Below are positions 47,494 to 58,119 of a stretch of 64,000 nt of DNA, piece by piece. The translations under genes and the position numbers were made by a program. Origin of the DNA: Vicia villosa (taxonomy: Eukaryota > Streptophyta > Magnoliopsida > Fabales > Fabaceae); the NCBI RefSeq assembly GCF_029867415.1, contig NC_081185.1, positions 39,688,766 to 39,752,765 on the forward strand, read 5' to 3'. Position 1 is the stretch's first letter; the number at the start of each line of letters is the position of its first letter. Under the pieces are notes generated by a model. The model worked only from the letters and a program-made list of their open reading frames with translations. It did not search any database and was not told the origin of the DNA.

Positions 47494-48391
47494 GAATGCA
47501 AAAATGTTAATGAAGATGCAAATGTATCATAAATCAAGATCAAGGATCAAGGCCTCTTGGATAACAACTTCTCATGGTCAATAAGGTATGGTCGAACCCT
47601 CCAGATTCAGAGGTTCGACGTTGCTTTCTGGATAAATAGCTTGTGCATAAGTCAAAGATGGTCGAACCCTCCAGATTCAGAGGTTCGACGTTGATTGATT
47701 CTGATAGATAACTGATGTAGAACTTCTGTATAAGTCAAAGATGGTCGAATCCTCCAGATTTAGAGGTTCGACGTTGATTCAAGATAGATAACCTTTGCAT
47801 AAGTCACATAAGGTCGAACCCTCCAGATTCAGAGGTTCGACGTTGATTATGATGGATAGTCTGAATGGGCATGGGGTAGGATGGAGGCATGTTTTCCTGC
47901 AAAACAAAATTTCCCAACCCCTCTCTCAGGTAGGATCTAGTATATGGTAGGTCAAAAAGGTCACCAGCGTTAACAGTTCTCCTGAGACACCATCATCGTT
48001 GCAAATACATGCCAACGATGGTATCCCATTTGAACCTCGACTGGTCGTGGGTCTCATGATCGCAATCAACAGAACCTGACATTCTGTTGGCGTCATGACT
48101 ATCCACTCTATCCTAGGTAGCCTATGTATCACTCTGGCCTGGGTATTGGGCCTTTTACCTCATAGAAATCCCACCCAACCTGCAAACAGAGAAAATATGT
48201 GGCCCCCACGGGGACCCATAATATAGTCCAGGATGCGAGAAAATAAACATGATATGCGAGCAATAAATAGTCATGATATGCAAGGCATAAAGAAATAAAG
48301 CAATAAAGCGGTAAAGCAATAAAGCAATAAATCAATAAATGAACACCCAAAGAAAAGAAAGCAAACACAAGCTAGGATCGACTAAGCTAGA
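47494..48391 (-). other. Ogre-2 5' leader
   Basis: About 0.9 kb between PBS and gag. It holds four hairpin-forming repeats (47591-47841) and an AATAAAGC-rich simple repeat (48290-48350). The separate ORF1 known from full Ogre elements is not seen; the frame at 48129-48368 is low-complexity and not convincing. Confidence 0.75.
47591..47841 (-). repeat. Four-copy hairpin array in the Ogre-2 leader
   Basis: Copies at 47591-47619, 47661-47689, 47744-47772 and 47813-47841. Each is GTCGAACC, 13 nt (CTCCAGATTCAGA), then GGTTCGAC, an 8-bp stem. The third copy has one change in the stem and one in the loop. Spacers are also partly repeated (AAGTCAAAGATG, GATAGATAAC). Confidence 0.9.
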
Positions 48392-48409
48392 TCCCCAGCA
48401 GAGTCGCCA
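48392..48409 (-). other. Ogre-type primer binding site (Ogre-2)
   Basis: On -, TGGCGACTCTGCTGGGGA lies 2 nt after the 5' LTR, identical to that of Ogre-1. Confidence 0.88.
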
Positions 48410-48411
48410 GC

Positions 48412-51400
48412 TGTCGCACGCTCGCGAAATGTGAACAGAGTCGCCACCAATATATTTATCCCATAAGGGAAAGGAATATCAGAAAACCTAGAATAAGGAA
48501 AGGATAAGAAAAGGTCTTTCGACCAGAGATAGGGTACGAAAGTCGGTTACGCAAGGGGAAGGTATTAGCACCCCTCACGTCTGTGGTACTCCACAGGATC
48601 CACTTATGTTTGTTGCTATCTAAAGGGTGTATAAATCTAAAGCTCAATACTAAGGGAATGCATGCAAATGAAGGAAAAATAAACACGGGGAAAATAAGGT
48701 TTATAAATAGTTGTGCTCGTTCAAGCCCCGCGACTTGATGCCTACGTATCCTTTTCAGGAATCAGAGCGCCGTAGTTCGGCTCTTTAGTTTTTGTTTGTT
48801 TTTGTGTTTTTTAGTTGAACAGTTACATTCGCGCTCCGCTGCTCGACCTCTGGAGTCTTAAGCTGGGAATGGAGCGGAAGTAACGTGTCCGATTAGGAGA
48901 AAGAAAGCCCTGAAGGCAAGAGAAAGAATGCCTCGGAGGCAAGAGAGAGAAGAGAGAAAATTGGTTTGTATTTTTTAGGGTAATTCCATGATGAACAAAC
49001 CCAATACAAGGTTCCGCACCACTTCATTACTTTGATTTAGGTCTGAGCCTTTATTAGATGTTTTAGACGTTTTTGGTTGGTGATTTTTAAGGGATTTTAA
49101 TCTGCGAGTTGAATCACATAGAATGTATGATGTCAAAGAAACAGATTAGGGAATGAATCCCACTCATTTCTCTACATGGATAGAGAAATAGATTAGGGAA
49201 TGAATCCCACTCATTTCTCTACATGGATAGAGAAATAGATTAGGGAATGAATCCCACTCATTTCTCTAATAATCGAGAAACAGATTAGGGAATGAATCCC
49301 ACTCATTTCTCTTTGTAGTGATCGAGAAACAGATTAGGGAATGGATCCCACTCATTTCTCTCTCACTAAGTGTTCGAGAAACAGATTAGGGAATAAATCC
49401 CACTCGTTTCTCTCCCACTTTTAATGTGATTCGCCTCTTCCTTTGTTAAGTGTTTTAAAGTTGAAAAGGAAAATAAACAAAACTAGCCTAAGATGAAAAC
49501 TAGCCTAACATGATGGGAACCTCTAATTCCTAAAGTTGTCATGGTTTCTACCTAATGGTTAGGAGCAAAAAGCGGCATGAAAATATAAGCATAAGCGGAG
49601 CTCGAAATTACAAGTAAAATACAAGTAGATAACGATACAAAAATTAGTGTAAAATGGCTAACATAAACACTTGAAAATATGGTACAAGACGTGAAAGTGA
49701 ACGATGCAAAATAATACAAAAATCGAATTAAGATACTATTATTTTTATTGATTTTTTATGGGAGAAATTGAATTACAAGTCAAGTAAAAAGACTAAAACA
49801 AAATAGCCTAAAACTACTATTTTTTAGTAATTATTTTATGTCAAAAATTACATTTAAAGGTCTAAAACGTATGAGAAAAATTAGTATTTTATTGTTAAGA
49901 AAGTGACAAAAAACTAATTAAAATCTAAGTTAAAAAAGTAAACCAGGGGTGCCAAATTGAATACAATGGTGTGATCAGTAAAACTCAGGGCCCAAAGGTG
50001 TTGGTGGCCCAGCAGAAATATTTTTGTTGCAGCATTGTTTGCCAAAAACGTAACGGGCCACAGGGGGGTGCACGGATAGCAAAATTGGCCCAGGAGTATT
50101 ATCTTATCAGATTTTTATTGCAAAGAAACAAAAATTTGGCCTTGGGGGGTGAAAAGAGTGAATTCGTACAACAAGGCCCGAGTAGATTTGTGTTGATCCA
50201 ATTATTATGTTATTCAGAATAATTATGAAAATGATAAAAATAAACTAACCTAAAAAAGGGAAAATTGGGGATTAGGGTTACCTACGAGTGACGATTGAGC
50301 TTCTGAAGATCTTCTCCTCTCTTCTCCGACGTGAACGGCGCGGCTAACGTTCGACCCCGATGAGTTTCCGGCCACCGTAATCAAGAAAGGGAGCGATGTA
50401 TCCTCCTCAAACTATCATCGACGATGTTATCTGCTCGACCCGTCCTTCAATCGCGAATCTCCTTTTTCTTTTGTTTGCTCGTTTCTGAATCCGAATGCGA
50501 TGTTGTTGTTGTTGCTCGCAATGGAGAAGAGCGAGGAGGATTGTTGCTGATGAAGTTTTTTTTTGTTCTTGCAGATGAACTCGAAGGTTCGATTGTTGCA
50601 AACGCGAAGGAGCTTTTATGATTTTCTGGATTTTCTTTATGCGAAGATTGAGAGGATTCAAGATGATTGGAGAAGTGAAGATGGTGTTGATTGTGATTGA
50701 AGTTTGTTGGAGCAAGATTGAAGAATGTGAAGGTGATGGATGCTCTATGGTTCGGTGAATTGAATGTTCAATGATGAAGATGATGCGTAGGTGATGAGAA
50801 GTGGGTCTGTTGAGGATGAATGGTGGTGAATCGAGAGCCTGAAGAATGGTTGGAGATTCTGAATGTGAAGAGGATGAAGGTGGAAACAGTGGTGGCAATG
50901 ATGGTTGGATTGAGTGTGCAGAAGCGATGAAGGTGGAGAATGAAGGTAGAGTGAATGAAGAGAGGATGAAGTGAAGAATTCTGGGGAAATGATGGAGGTG
51001 AAGGGAAAGTGGTGGAGAGGAATGGAAGTGAAGATGGAGTGAAAATGGTTATGAGAGTGAAGAAGATGAAGATGGCTGCAAGCTACTGCATTTATAGGTA
51101 AGGTTTCTTCTCAATTCTGTTTTGATTTTCTGTTAGAAGTTAACTGAACCTGTTAGCATTTGTAACTGAATTTGAGAGTTAGTTAGGCGGTTATATGATG
51201 TTAGAATTCTGTTATGAACTGAATGAGAGTTGGTTGTGATTCTGTTAGTAGTTTAGGAATTCTGTTATAGGGAAGATTCTGTTTGGAGGTTATGCAATTG
51301 AATTTTTGGAAGTTTTGAATGGATATGCAGGGTGCTGTTTGTGGTTGTATTGAAGTGTATTGGTTTTCATGTGTGCAGGGCATATGGTATGGTGGATACT

Positions 51401-52107
51401 GTTAGTTGCTTGTTGAATGCTGCAGGGCCATGAGTTATTCTCTCTTTTTTCTCGAAGTGCAGCCAAAAGGAACGCTCACGTATGGGGCTGTTTTGATGAA
51501 GGCCAAAGATATATGGAGAGCATTTGAAGCAAGGACAATTGGGATGGGGTTTGGGAAGAATAATAGGCTTGTCACATATTTTCTCTTGTAATTTAATGAG
51601 CATGAATTAAATCTGAACTTTAGCAATTGCAATGGATTCTTTGTAATATAATGGACTCGTGGATTTGAGATTGTAAATAAAGTGTATTTTTTGCAATAAT
51701 AATTTTTTGGTGCTGTACTTGTAATGAGTGAGACTTGTAGTGATCTTGTAATGAAATTCTTGAATGAATTATCAACTTAAGCTTCCTGATAACACAAAGA
51801 ATGAGTTATGATCTTAAGTTCTCTTTTTGAACGATGGCCGCCTGTTGAATTGGAATTTAAATGAAGCCTTTTGGTCTTGTAGAACTATTCCATTGGGTGA
51901 GCACGAGCCATTTTGGATTTTGGAGGACTCTTGTACTGTAATCAATAAGTAGTTGAGAAAGTGACTGTATTCTTGATCCCATGTCCCTGTTATTAATTAA
52001 ATGATGTATGATATGTTAATGATTTTTTTAATGGGGGTATGCGAATGAATTGAAAAGCAAAAGCCAGATAGATGTAAAATAGGGTGGGCAAATTTTGGGG
52101 TGCAACA
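48412..52107 (-). repeat. Ogre-2 5' LTR (element sense)
   Basis: 3,696 bp, 47 bp longer than its partner because of one extra sub-repeat unit (six at 49137-49413). The 163-codon frame at 50407-50898 recurs at 40630-41121 through LTR identity. It is low-complexity and not called as a gene. Confidence 0.95.
51088..51096 (-). promoter_or_regulatory. TATA box of the Ogre-2 5' LTR
   Basis: Same TATAAATGC as 41311-41319. This copy would drive the genomic transcript leading into gag at 47493. Confidence 0.62.
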
Positions 52108-52112
52108 GTCGC

Positions 52113-52757
52113 TACCCGATACTACAACTCAAATAGGTTCTTTCTCAAAGTATCATTGCATGGTATGTATGTATCATGTTCGAGGGTGCTTTAGAAGGGC
52201 TGACAATTCTGGGTAACTCGGTAGAACCCGTTGCTGATATCATCCTTATCCTTAGAAGTGCCTTTGGGGAAGGGTAGTCACCTAGTCATACTTCATGCAA
52301 GCCTTTAAACTTAAGGACTTTTGTGTGACTTGTTTGTTATATAGCCCTTTGATTTCCTTGCAGGTTTTGCTTGTAAGACTTATGTGCCCCTACTATCTTA
52401 CGCTTTGCCTGATGCACTGCATTCACATAACATCATGACATCATAACATAGCATTGATTAACTAACCCTTTCAAGGATCTTAGGAATTTAGGGCGCACAA
52501 TTTCAGGTGCTCTTATCAAAGGACAAAATTCCTAATCGAGGGGCAAGAAGATTTATTTTCCTCTGGCCACGTACCTTCCAATTCAAAGGACATTTAAAGA
52601 CAAAGACCAAGATTCTTCAGACGAAGCGGTAACCTGTCATTTCCTAATATCGCAAACTAAATTTCCTAACGATCCTTGAAAACATTGCATCTACATTCAT
52701 AAACATTGCATAACAAGTTTCCGCAATAGGTTTCCCATTCTCTCTCACTGTTTATTG
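52113..52757 (+). other. Ogre-1 leader, second part
   Basis: Continues 38681 after the Ogre-2 insertion. No coding sequence recognised. It ends in TTTATTGCAG just before gag-like sequence, which resembles a 3' splice site. Confidence 0.65.
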
Positions 52758-53520
52758 CAGCACAAATAGATATCGAGCAATCAGTCAAAAATCTTCAGGC
52801 CCAGAATATCCGGTTCCAAGTTTTGATTCTGAACTTAGCCAAGGGGCAAGACGAGTTGAAAAACCTTGTTAACCCAGAAGAAAAAGGATCAGCATACGCA
52901 GCAAAGTTTATTCCATGGCACATGCCGCTGTCTCAAGTTCTACAACAATTGCTCAATCGGAGCTTGATAACTCTATTGCCTCCGTATTCACTTTCTGCCA
53001 ATCCTGCTCCTGGGTACAAATACAATGCAAGATGTGTTTATCATTCGAACATTACTAGCCATGATACCGAAGATTGTGGACCATTGGAGCATGGGGATTC
53101 AAGACTTAATTGACGACAAGATCATTGACTTCAACTCACATGAGAAGCCTCATATGACTAACGCTATGTACAACCAGAAAGGTCGTAATAAACGCAACCT
53201 ATCGGTTGAAGTAGTTCTTCAACAACGAAGAAAGCCATACGTACCTTAGCGTCAATTCACCAAGATCAATATGTCGCTGGCTCAAGCATTACAACATCTG
53301 TTGAAGATCGAATTGAGTACTCTGAGGGACACTCCTAAGAATCCTAGCACCTCCGCTACTGGCTATCAACCCAATGCGAGATGCGCATACCATTTCAACA
53401 GTCCTGGACATGACACTAACAATTGCTGAACATTGACGAATAAGAATCGAGATTAAATTCAACCCTCCTGAAAACTCCTGGGATGATCACTGCTCCTACG
53501 CCTAGTCATGACAAGACTGA
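52758..53520 (+). pseudogene. Ogre-1 gag remnant with duplicated C-terminal segment
   Basis: A short coiled-coil start (52760-52870) resembles the Ogre Gag N-terminus. It joins directly to the C-terminal module (52915-53110) with MPLSQVLQQLL and a CxxH...H...C motif, so the capsid core is missing. A frameshift near 53085 moves the reading frame, which runs to 53249. A second copy of the C-terminal module follows at 53270-53430 (MSLAQALQHLL, CAYHFNSPGHDTNNC) and meets a stop. It cannot encode a working Gag. The duplicated module is either local duplication or a family feature. Confidence 0.78.
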
Positions 53521-55748
53521 CTGACGTCTAGACGGACGAACTTTTGGATCATTAGATATACTTCCATTTGCAAGTTTCTTTTCTGTTTGTTTAAACATTT
53601 GACTCATGATAGACATTATATGTTTTAATAATCATCATCAGTGCATTGCATATGTTTGTCTTGAACAAATCATTTCGCTATCACTCATTTTAAATTATGC
53701 CTTTTGAGGGAGGATGACAAAAATGATACCGCAACCTCATACAGTATGCTTTTGAACAGACTATGCTGACGATGTACAAGCATTGTTTCAATTCCTAAAC
53801 AGTGGATATATAAGGATGTTAATCCCTAGTCAACCCCTTTGAGCCTAAGGAGTAGAAGTTTCTTTCATGTGCAAATTGAAACCTTGATCATAACCTGGGG
53901 CAGGGTAGTTACTCAGTTTAACTTAGTCATGTCAGTATGTCATTTATACAAGTAATGATGGATTCCCGTAACCACTAAGTCAGGAAGTCAACATCCATCA
54001 AAAAGAAAGAAAGATACTGTTAAGTCAAAACCTATGAAGGAGACTTATCAAAAACATCCCGCTGACTGTAATCTCAAAATAAACAGTTCAGGAAAAAGTT
54101 AGCGATAACAAAATCAAAGTCAAAAAAGAGGTTACTAAAAATCCTCGACAAAGCTACAAATCCTCGACAAAAGAAAACATTTCAAAAGAGGTCACTGCTT
54201 ATCCTCGACCAAAGAAAACATTACAAGAAAAATGGCTGTTTGTCCAAATAAATTGTCGGTTACTTTAACCATCATCAAAATATTACAACTTCAAGCTTCG
54301 CTAAAGCTTAAACGCAAAAGTTAACTGAGCATAGGACCGAAGAACATCACGAACATTGGGAAGGGTACAAATAAACTTTGAGCCTTTATCCTTTGTTTCT
54401 TAAACCGTGAACCAAGCCACATTACAACCCTTGAAAGTCCTAACTGAAGCATGTTTAGTTCGAAAGCATACTATCACAAAAAAGGTATCCTGACTCCTTA
54501 AGGTTTGCCAAGAATGTTGAGTTGATATTTCGTTTTTACAAACATCACGTTTTTACAAACATCACGCTTTTACATCTCCTGTTTTAATGTCTTTCAAAAA
54601 AACGAGACAGACATATGCATTGCATCTCATGATTTCATTATTAAACATATTCTGCTACATAATTTCAAATGTTAGCATCAGAAAGAATCTGCACAGGGTA
54701 CGACTAATGACTAAAAGTCATCTCGACAAACGAAATTATTTCAGCAGCAACATCCCTTATACCCGACTCAATTAGAAATCAACGTATACAAGGGGCACGA
54801 CGCAGTTTGTCCAGTCAATCTGGGGCAATCAAGTCAAGATTCCAAGAATCTCTCAAATGCTAAACAGTCAGAGGCATACATCCCAAGTGGGTTTCAAACT
54901 ATTTCCCGATCAATCTGGGGCAATCAAGACAAGATTCCGAGAATATCTCAAAGATGCCAAAACAATCAGGGGCATACATCCCAAGTAGATCTAACGCTAC
55001 TTCCCAATCAAAGTGGGACATTGTCCTAGGCCTATGATTACTAGGGGCATGTCGCCCATAGTGCACATCTCATAAAGTCCTCGCGAGGCGAATCTTTCCA
55101 AAGGTCCCTACTAGCAGGGGCAAATCTATGCAAGTCCAGTTTGACATCTGGATCAATACTCAGTGATGTGGCCTAATCAATATAAGTCTAGGAATGGCAA
55201 GAGCTATAAATCACTGGGGGCAATAATCAAGGCATCCATGCCTTCCCACAAAGCCGGATCATATCCCCACAGAGTAAACATTAAGAAGATACCTTCAAAT
55301 GTTCTCGTCCCAACAAAAACTTAGTTCCTCAATGGAGTTTACATCTTCGACATCGTCAGTTCCCCGACACTTTTTCTATTCTCCAAACAGGGTTATTCAT
55401 CTCTCTTATCCCCGGTCAGGGTACATCAAGTTCAATCATTCAAATCGCTTTCATCCCCAAGAAAAAATCATAAATCTCCAGCTGAGCATCTTCAAGACAA
55501 GATCAGACAACAAAACCACAAGGACATAGAGATTTGTTTTCTCAAGACAACATAAATCATATTCACATATCATATGTCATAAACATATTCATACATTGCA
55601 TACATTACCTCATAATGAATTCATACATGACACGCAAGTTTCTCATTTATTTTGAGAGACTCGTCGCATAATACATGCATCATGACATTACATAAAGATT
55701 AACTTTACCTTTTTTAGGATACAAGTACAAGCAGATGAACAAAATCTC
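53521..55748 (+). other. Ogre-1 non-coding 3' region
   Basis: About 2.2 kb. Positions 53740-53880 match the Ogre-2 3' region. A diverged tandem of about 110-125 bp is visible at 54800-55060 (repeats of CAATCTGGGGCAATCAAG and GGCATACATCCCAAGT), and short ATCCTCGAC repeats at 54145-54215. No gene. Confidence 0.75.
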
Positions 55749-55800
55749 CAATTTTCAAAGATCTAATTCAGTTACTACGAACGGTACTGACACGGTCAAC
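55749..55800 (+). repeat. Start of the Ogre-1 90-bp tandem array
   Basis: One sub-unit (GATCTAATTCAGTTACTACG then AACGGTACTGACACGG) ends in TCAAC, the TSD of Tekay-2. The array resumes at 63773. Confidence 0.85.
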
Positions 55801-57976
55801 TGTAACACCCTTCTAAAACCCCGCGGAATATCAATTAAAATCCAGAGTAAAACATGAAAAGGGTATTACAACTTCAAAATATTTAAAACATTAAGCTATG
55901 CCATGCCTTATGAGGAACTTCAAAACACATTATTCAGTAATTATGTTAACACAGCGGAATTTAACTCAAACTGAATAAATATAAAACATCGGGATTTATA
56001 TCCAAATTCACCGATCCAAACCAACAAAACGTTATTCCACATAAGTAATAATCCATCAATCAAATACTAAAACAGACGTTCCCCAGTGTTACAAGACCAG
56101 AGCATGACACCGACACAACCATACTAACGAAGTTACTCCACGAGTTATCCTCACCCAGCACAAGCCGCTAATCTTTAATCTGAAAAATAATCAACAGTAA
56201 GGGTGAGTCTCATTCACATTTAACCAATGTTATAAGATATAAATAATAAAATATTCAATCACATATTATTCACCCAATTACAGTTATGATCAGATTCAGG
56301 CTATACACACATACACCAAATACAACAATTGGCCAAACACACAATATTATAACATTGGACAACTTCCATTCATGATATAATATATCAAACACCTAATACA
56401 ATGCAACTACATGCATGTGGTACCAAACATGGGATAACCCATCTCACCGATCCACCACCATAAAGATTCGGCTACTTCTCTCACTAATTCCACACAATGG
56501 GAATTAGCTACCGCTGTCCCACCACCATAAAGGATACAGCCCACAACAAAATGCTTTATGAATGGATGCACACATATCACATACTTACAACACCACCGAT
56601 CCGATGAACAACATCGTCTCACATAACTCAACATAGTTATCACCAACAAGTATGTACATGTATCATGCATTATTCATAAAAATCAATCATCATCACACAA
56701 TCAAAACAATCACCACATGATCACGTTATCAATATTATAATCATGTTATCACAACATCGTCACTTCAATCATATGAACAACATTATCATATCTCGACTCA
56801 TCACACAGTGCATACAACAATAATACATTCCAAAATTATGTACCAAGTACATCAAATCAACACAACAATATGAGATTTACATCACCATAATACCACGTAT
56901 AACACATCCATCACAATTCAACATCTTGAATTATCCACCATTGGTATAACATACATTCATCATGTAACAATCACAACAATACATAGAACTTATCATTTAT
57001 CAATTCCATGTATCACAATTAGCACATAATACACAATACCCATACATGTTATTCTTAAATAACATTAAACCACGACATACACAAACACAATTACATGTCA
57101 TTTTTAAAACCACTTAATAATTAAATTATATAGTGCTAATTAATTTATTTTAATCACAAAGAGCATTTCATTAGCTTCGTAACGCTTTGAACGACACCCA
57201 ATACGGACTTACGGATCAAAAGTTATGAGTTTTATAAAAACAAGTATTTTTCAAAAAAGTACAGCGGTAACCGATTACCCAAATACCAGTAATCGGTTAT
57301 TGAGACTCAAAAACTCAAATTTGCGGTTTTTACTATGGGTAATCGATTACCCACCCTACGGTAACCGATTACTTCGAGTCTGCAACCCAAAATCACCATT
57401 TTTACAGCACCTGCATCATTCCAAACCATACCATAACGTACCATAACGTATTGCAACATCAAACAGCATCAACAAACACAATTTGGCATGTTTATAACTC
57501 ATTTCAAACACCCAAACACTACCATACACAATCAATGCAAACAATTCAACAATTCTTCCAAAACCTAACACCCTAAATCTTGCCACAACCCCATTGACAA
57601 ATACAACATGCTCAATCTATCCTACTATCTATAATCTCATAATAGAAGTTAAACGGAAGAGTCCCCCCTTACCTGAAGGTTGATTCTTCGTTCTTCCTCG
57701 CGTCGCACTTCCTCGCTTCTCTACTCTTTTCATGTTCAGGCTTCTATTCTCCTTTTTGGTTCTATTTTCACAAATCCTTCTCTTTCTCTATTTCATGAAA
57801 ATAGTTTATTATTAGCAATGGGCTTCACAACTGACACCCCCTCCTACTAAAAGCAACACTGACCCATTAGCCTTATTTTCCATAATTCTCCAATAAATCC
57901 AATAAAATGCCAAATAATTCCAATAAATAATTTAATTTCAATTTAAATTAATTAAGGGAAAACATGGGGTGTTACA
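55801..57976 (-). repeat. Tekay-2 3' LTR (element sense)
   Basis: 2,176 bp. It contains the palindrome cluster 57266-57372. The frame at 56407-56670 recurs at 62204-62467 through LTR identity and is not called as a gene. Confidence 0.94.
57266..57372. repeat. Cluster of GTAAYCGRTTAC palindromic motifs
   Basis: Four copies in 107 bp: GGTAACCGATTACCC (57266-57280), AGTAATCGGTTAT (57288-57300), the perfect 16-bp palindrome GGGTAATCGATTACCC (57337-57352) and GGTAACCGATTAC (57360-57372). Confidence 0.9.
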
Positions 57977-57990
57977 ACTCTCCCCCACTA
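57977..57990 (-). other. Polypurine tract of Tekay-2
   Basis: On -, TAGTGGGGGAGAGT directly precedes the 3' LTR, nearly identical to the Tekay-1 PPT. Confidence 0.85.
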
Positions 57991-58020
57991 AAAGAGTTTT
58001 CGTCCTTGAAAACATACCTC

Positions 58021-58119
58021 AAGTAACCAGCTCGTATAAGAGTCCTTCATCTGACTCTCCAGCTCCCAATTAACATTGCCACTTGATGGTCCTCCCCAAG
58101 CTACTCTGACCAATGCTAT
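58021..58119 (-). pseudogene. Chromodomain-like polyprotein C-terminus, isolated remnant
   Basis: On -, 33 codons with no stop include LVRVAWGGPSSGNVNWELES and a following QMKDSY. This aligns with the end of the Tekay-1 polyprotein (about 15590-15680), where the order V-W-G...ELVSKMRDSY is the same. Nothing upstream continues the frame as recognisable integrase. In Tekay elements this segment forms the C-terminal chromodomain thought to guide integration. Here it survives only as a fragment about 30 bp from the PPT. Confidence 0.8.

Larger units (their letters stand above)
38682..52107 (-). mobile_element. Ogre-type element (Ogre-2), gag-only, very young
   Basis: LTRs 38682-42330 and 48412-52107 are flanked by TSD GTCGC (38677-38681 and 52108-52112). 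On - the order is 5' LTR, PBS, a leader of about 0.9 kb with a hairpin array, a 575-codon gag ORF, about 2 kb of non-coding sequence, a satellite-like array, PPT and 3' LTR. Protease, reverse transcriptase and integrase are absent. The LTRs are almost identical (four substitutions noticed by eye plus one extra 47-bp unit), so insertion is recent. It lies in the leader of Ogre-1, in opposite orientation. Confidence 0.95.

Noticed and set aside
47591..47841. tRNA gene or Pol III promoter suggested by GGTTCGA
   Set aside because: No A box at the proper distance, no acceptor or anticodon arms, and GGTTCGA is one arm of a simple hairpin.
56407..56670. 87-codon frame repeated at 62204-62467
   Set aside because: Duplicate through LTR identity, no recognisable domain, and it lies in non-coding LTR sequence.
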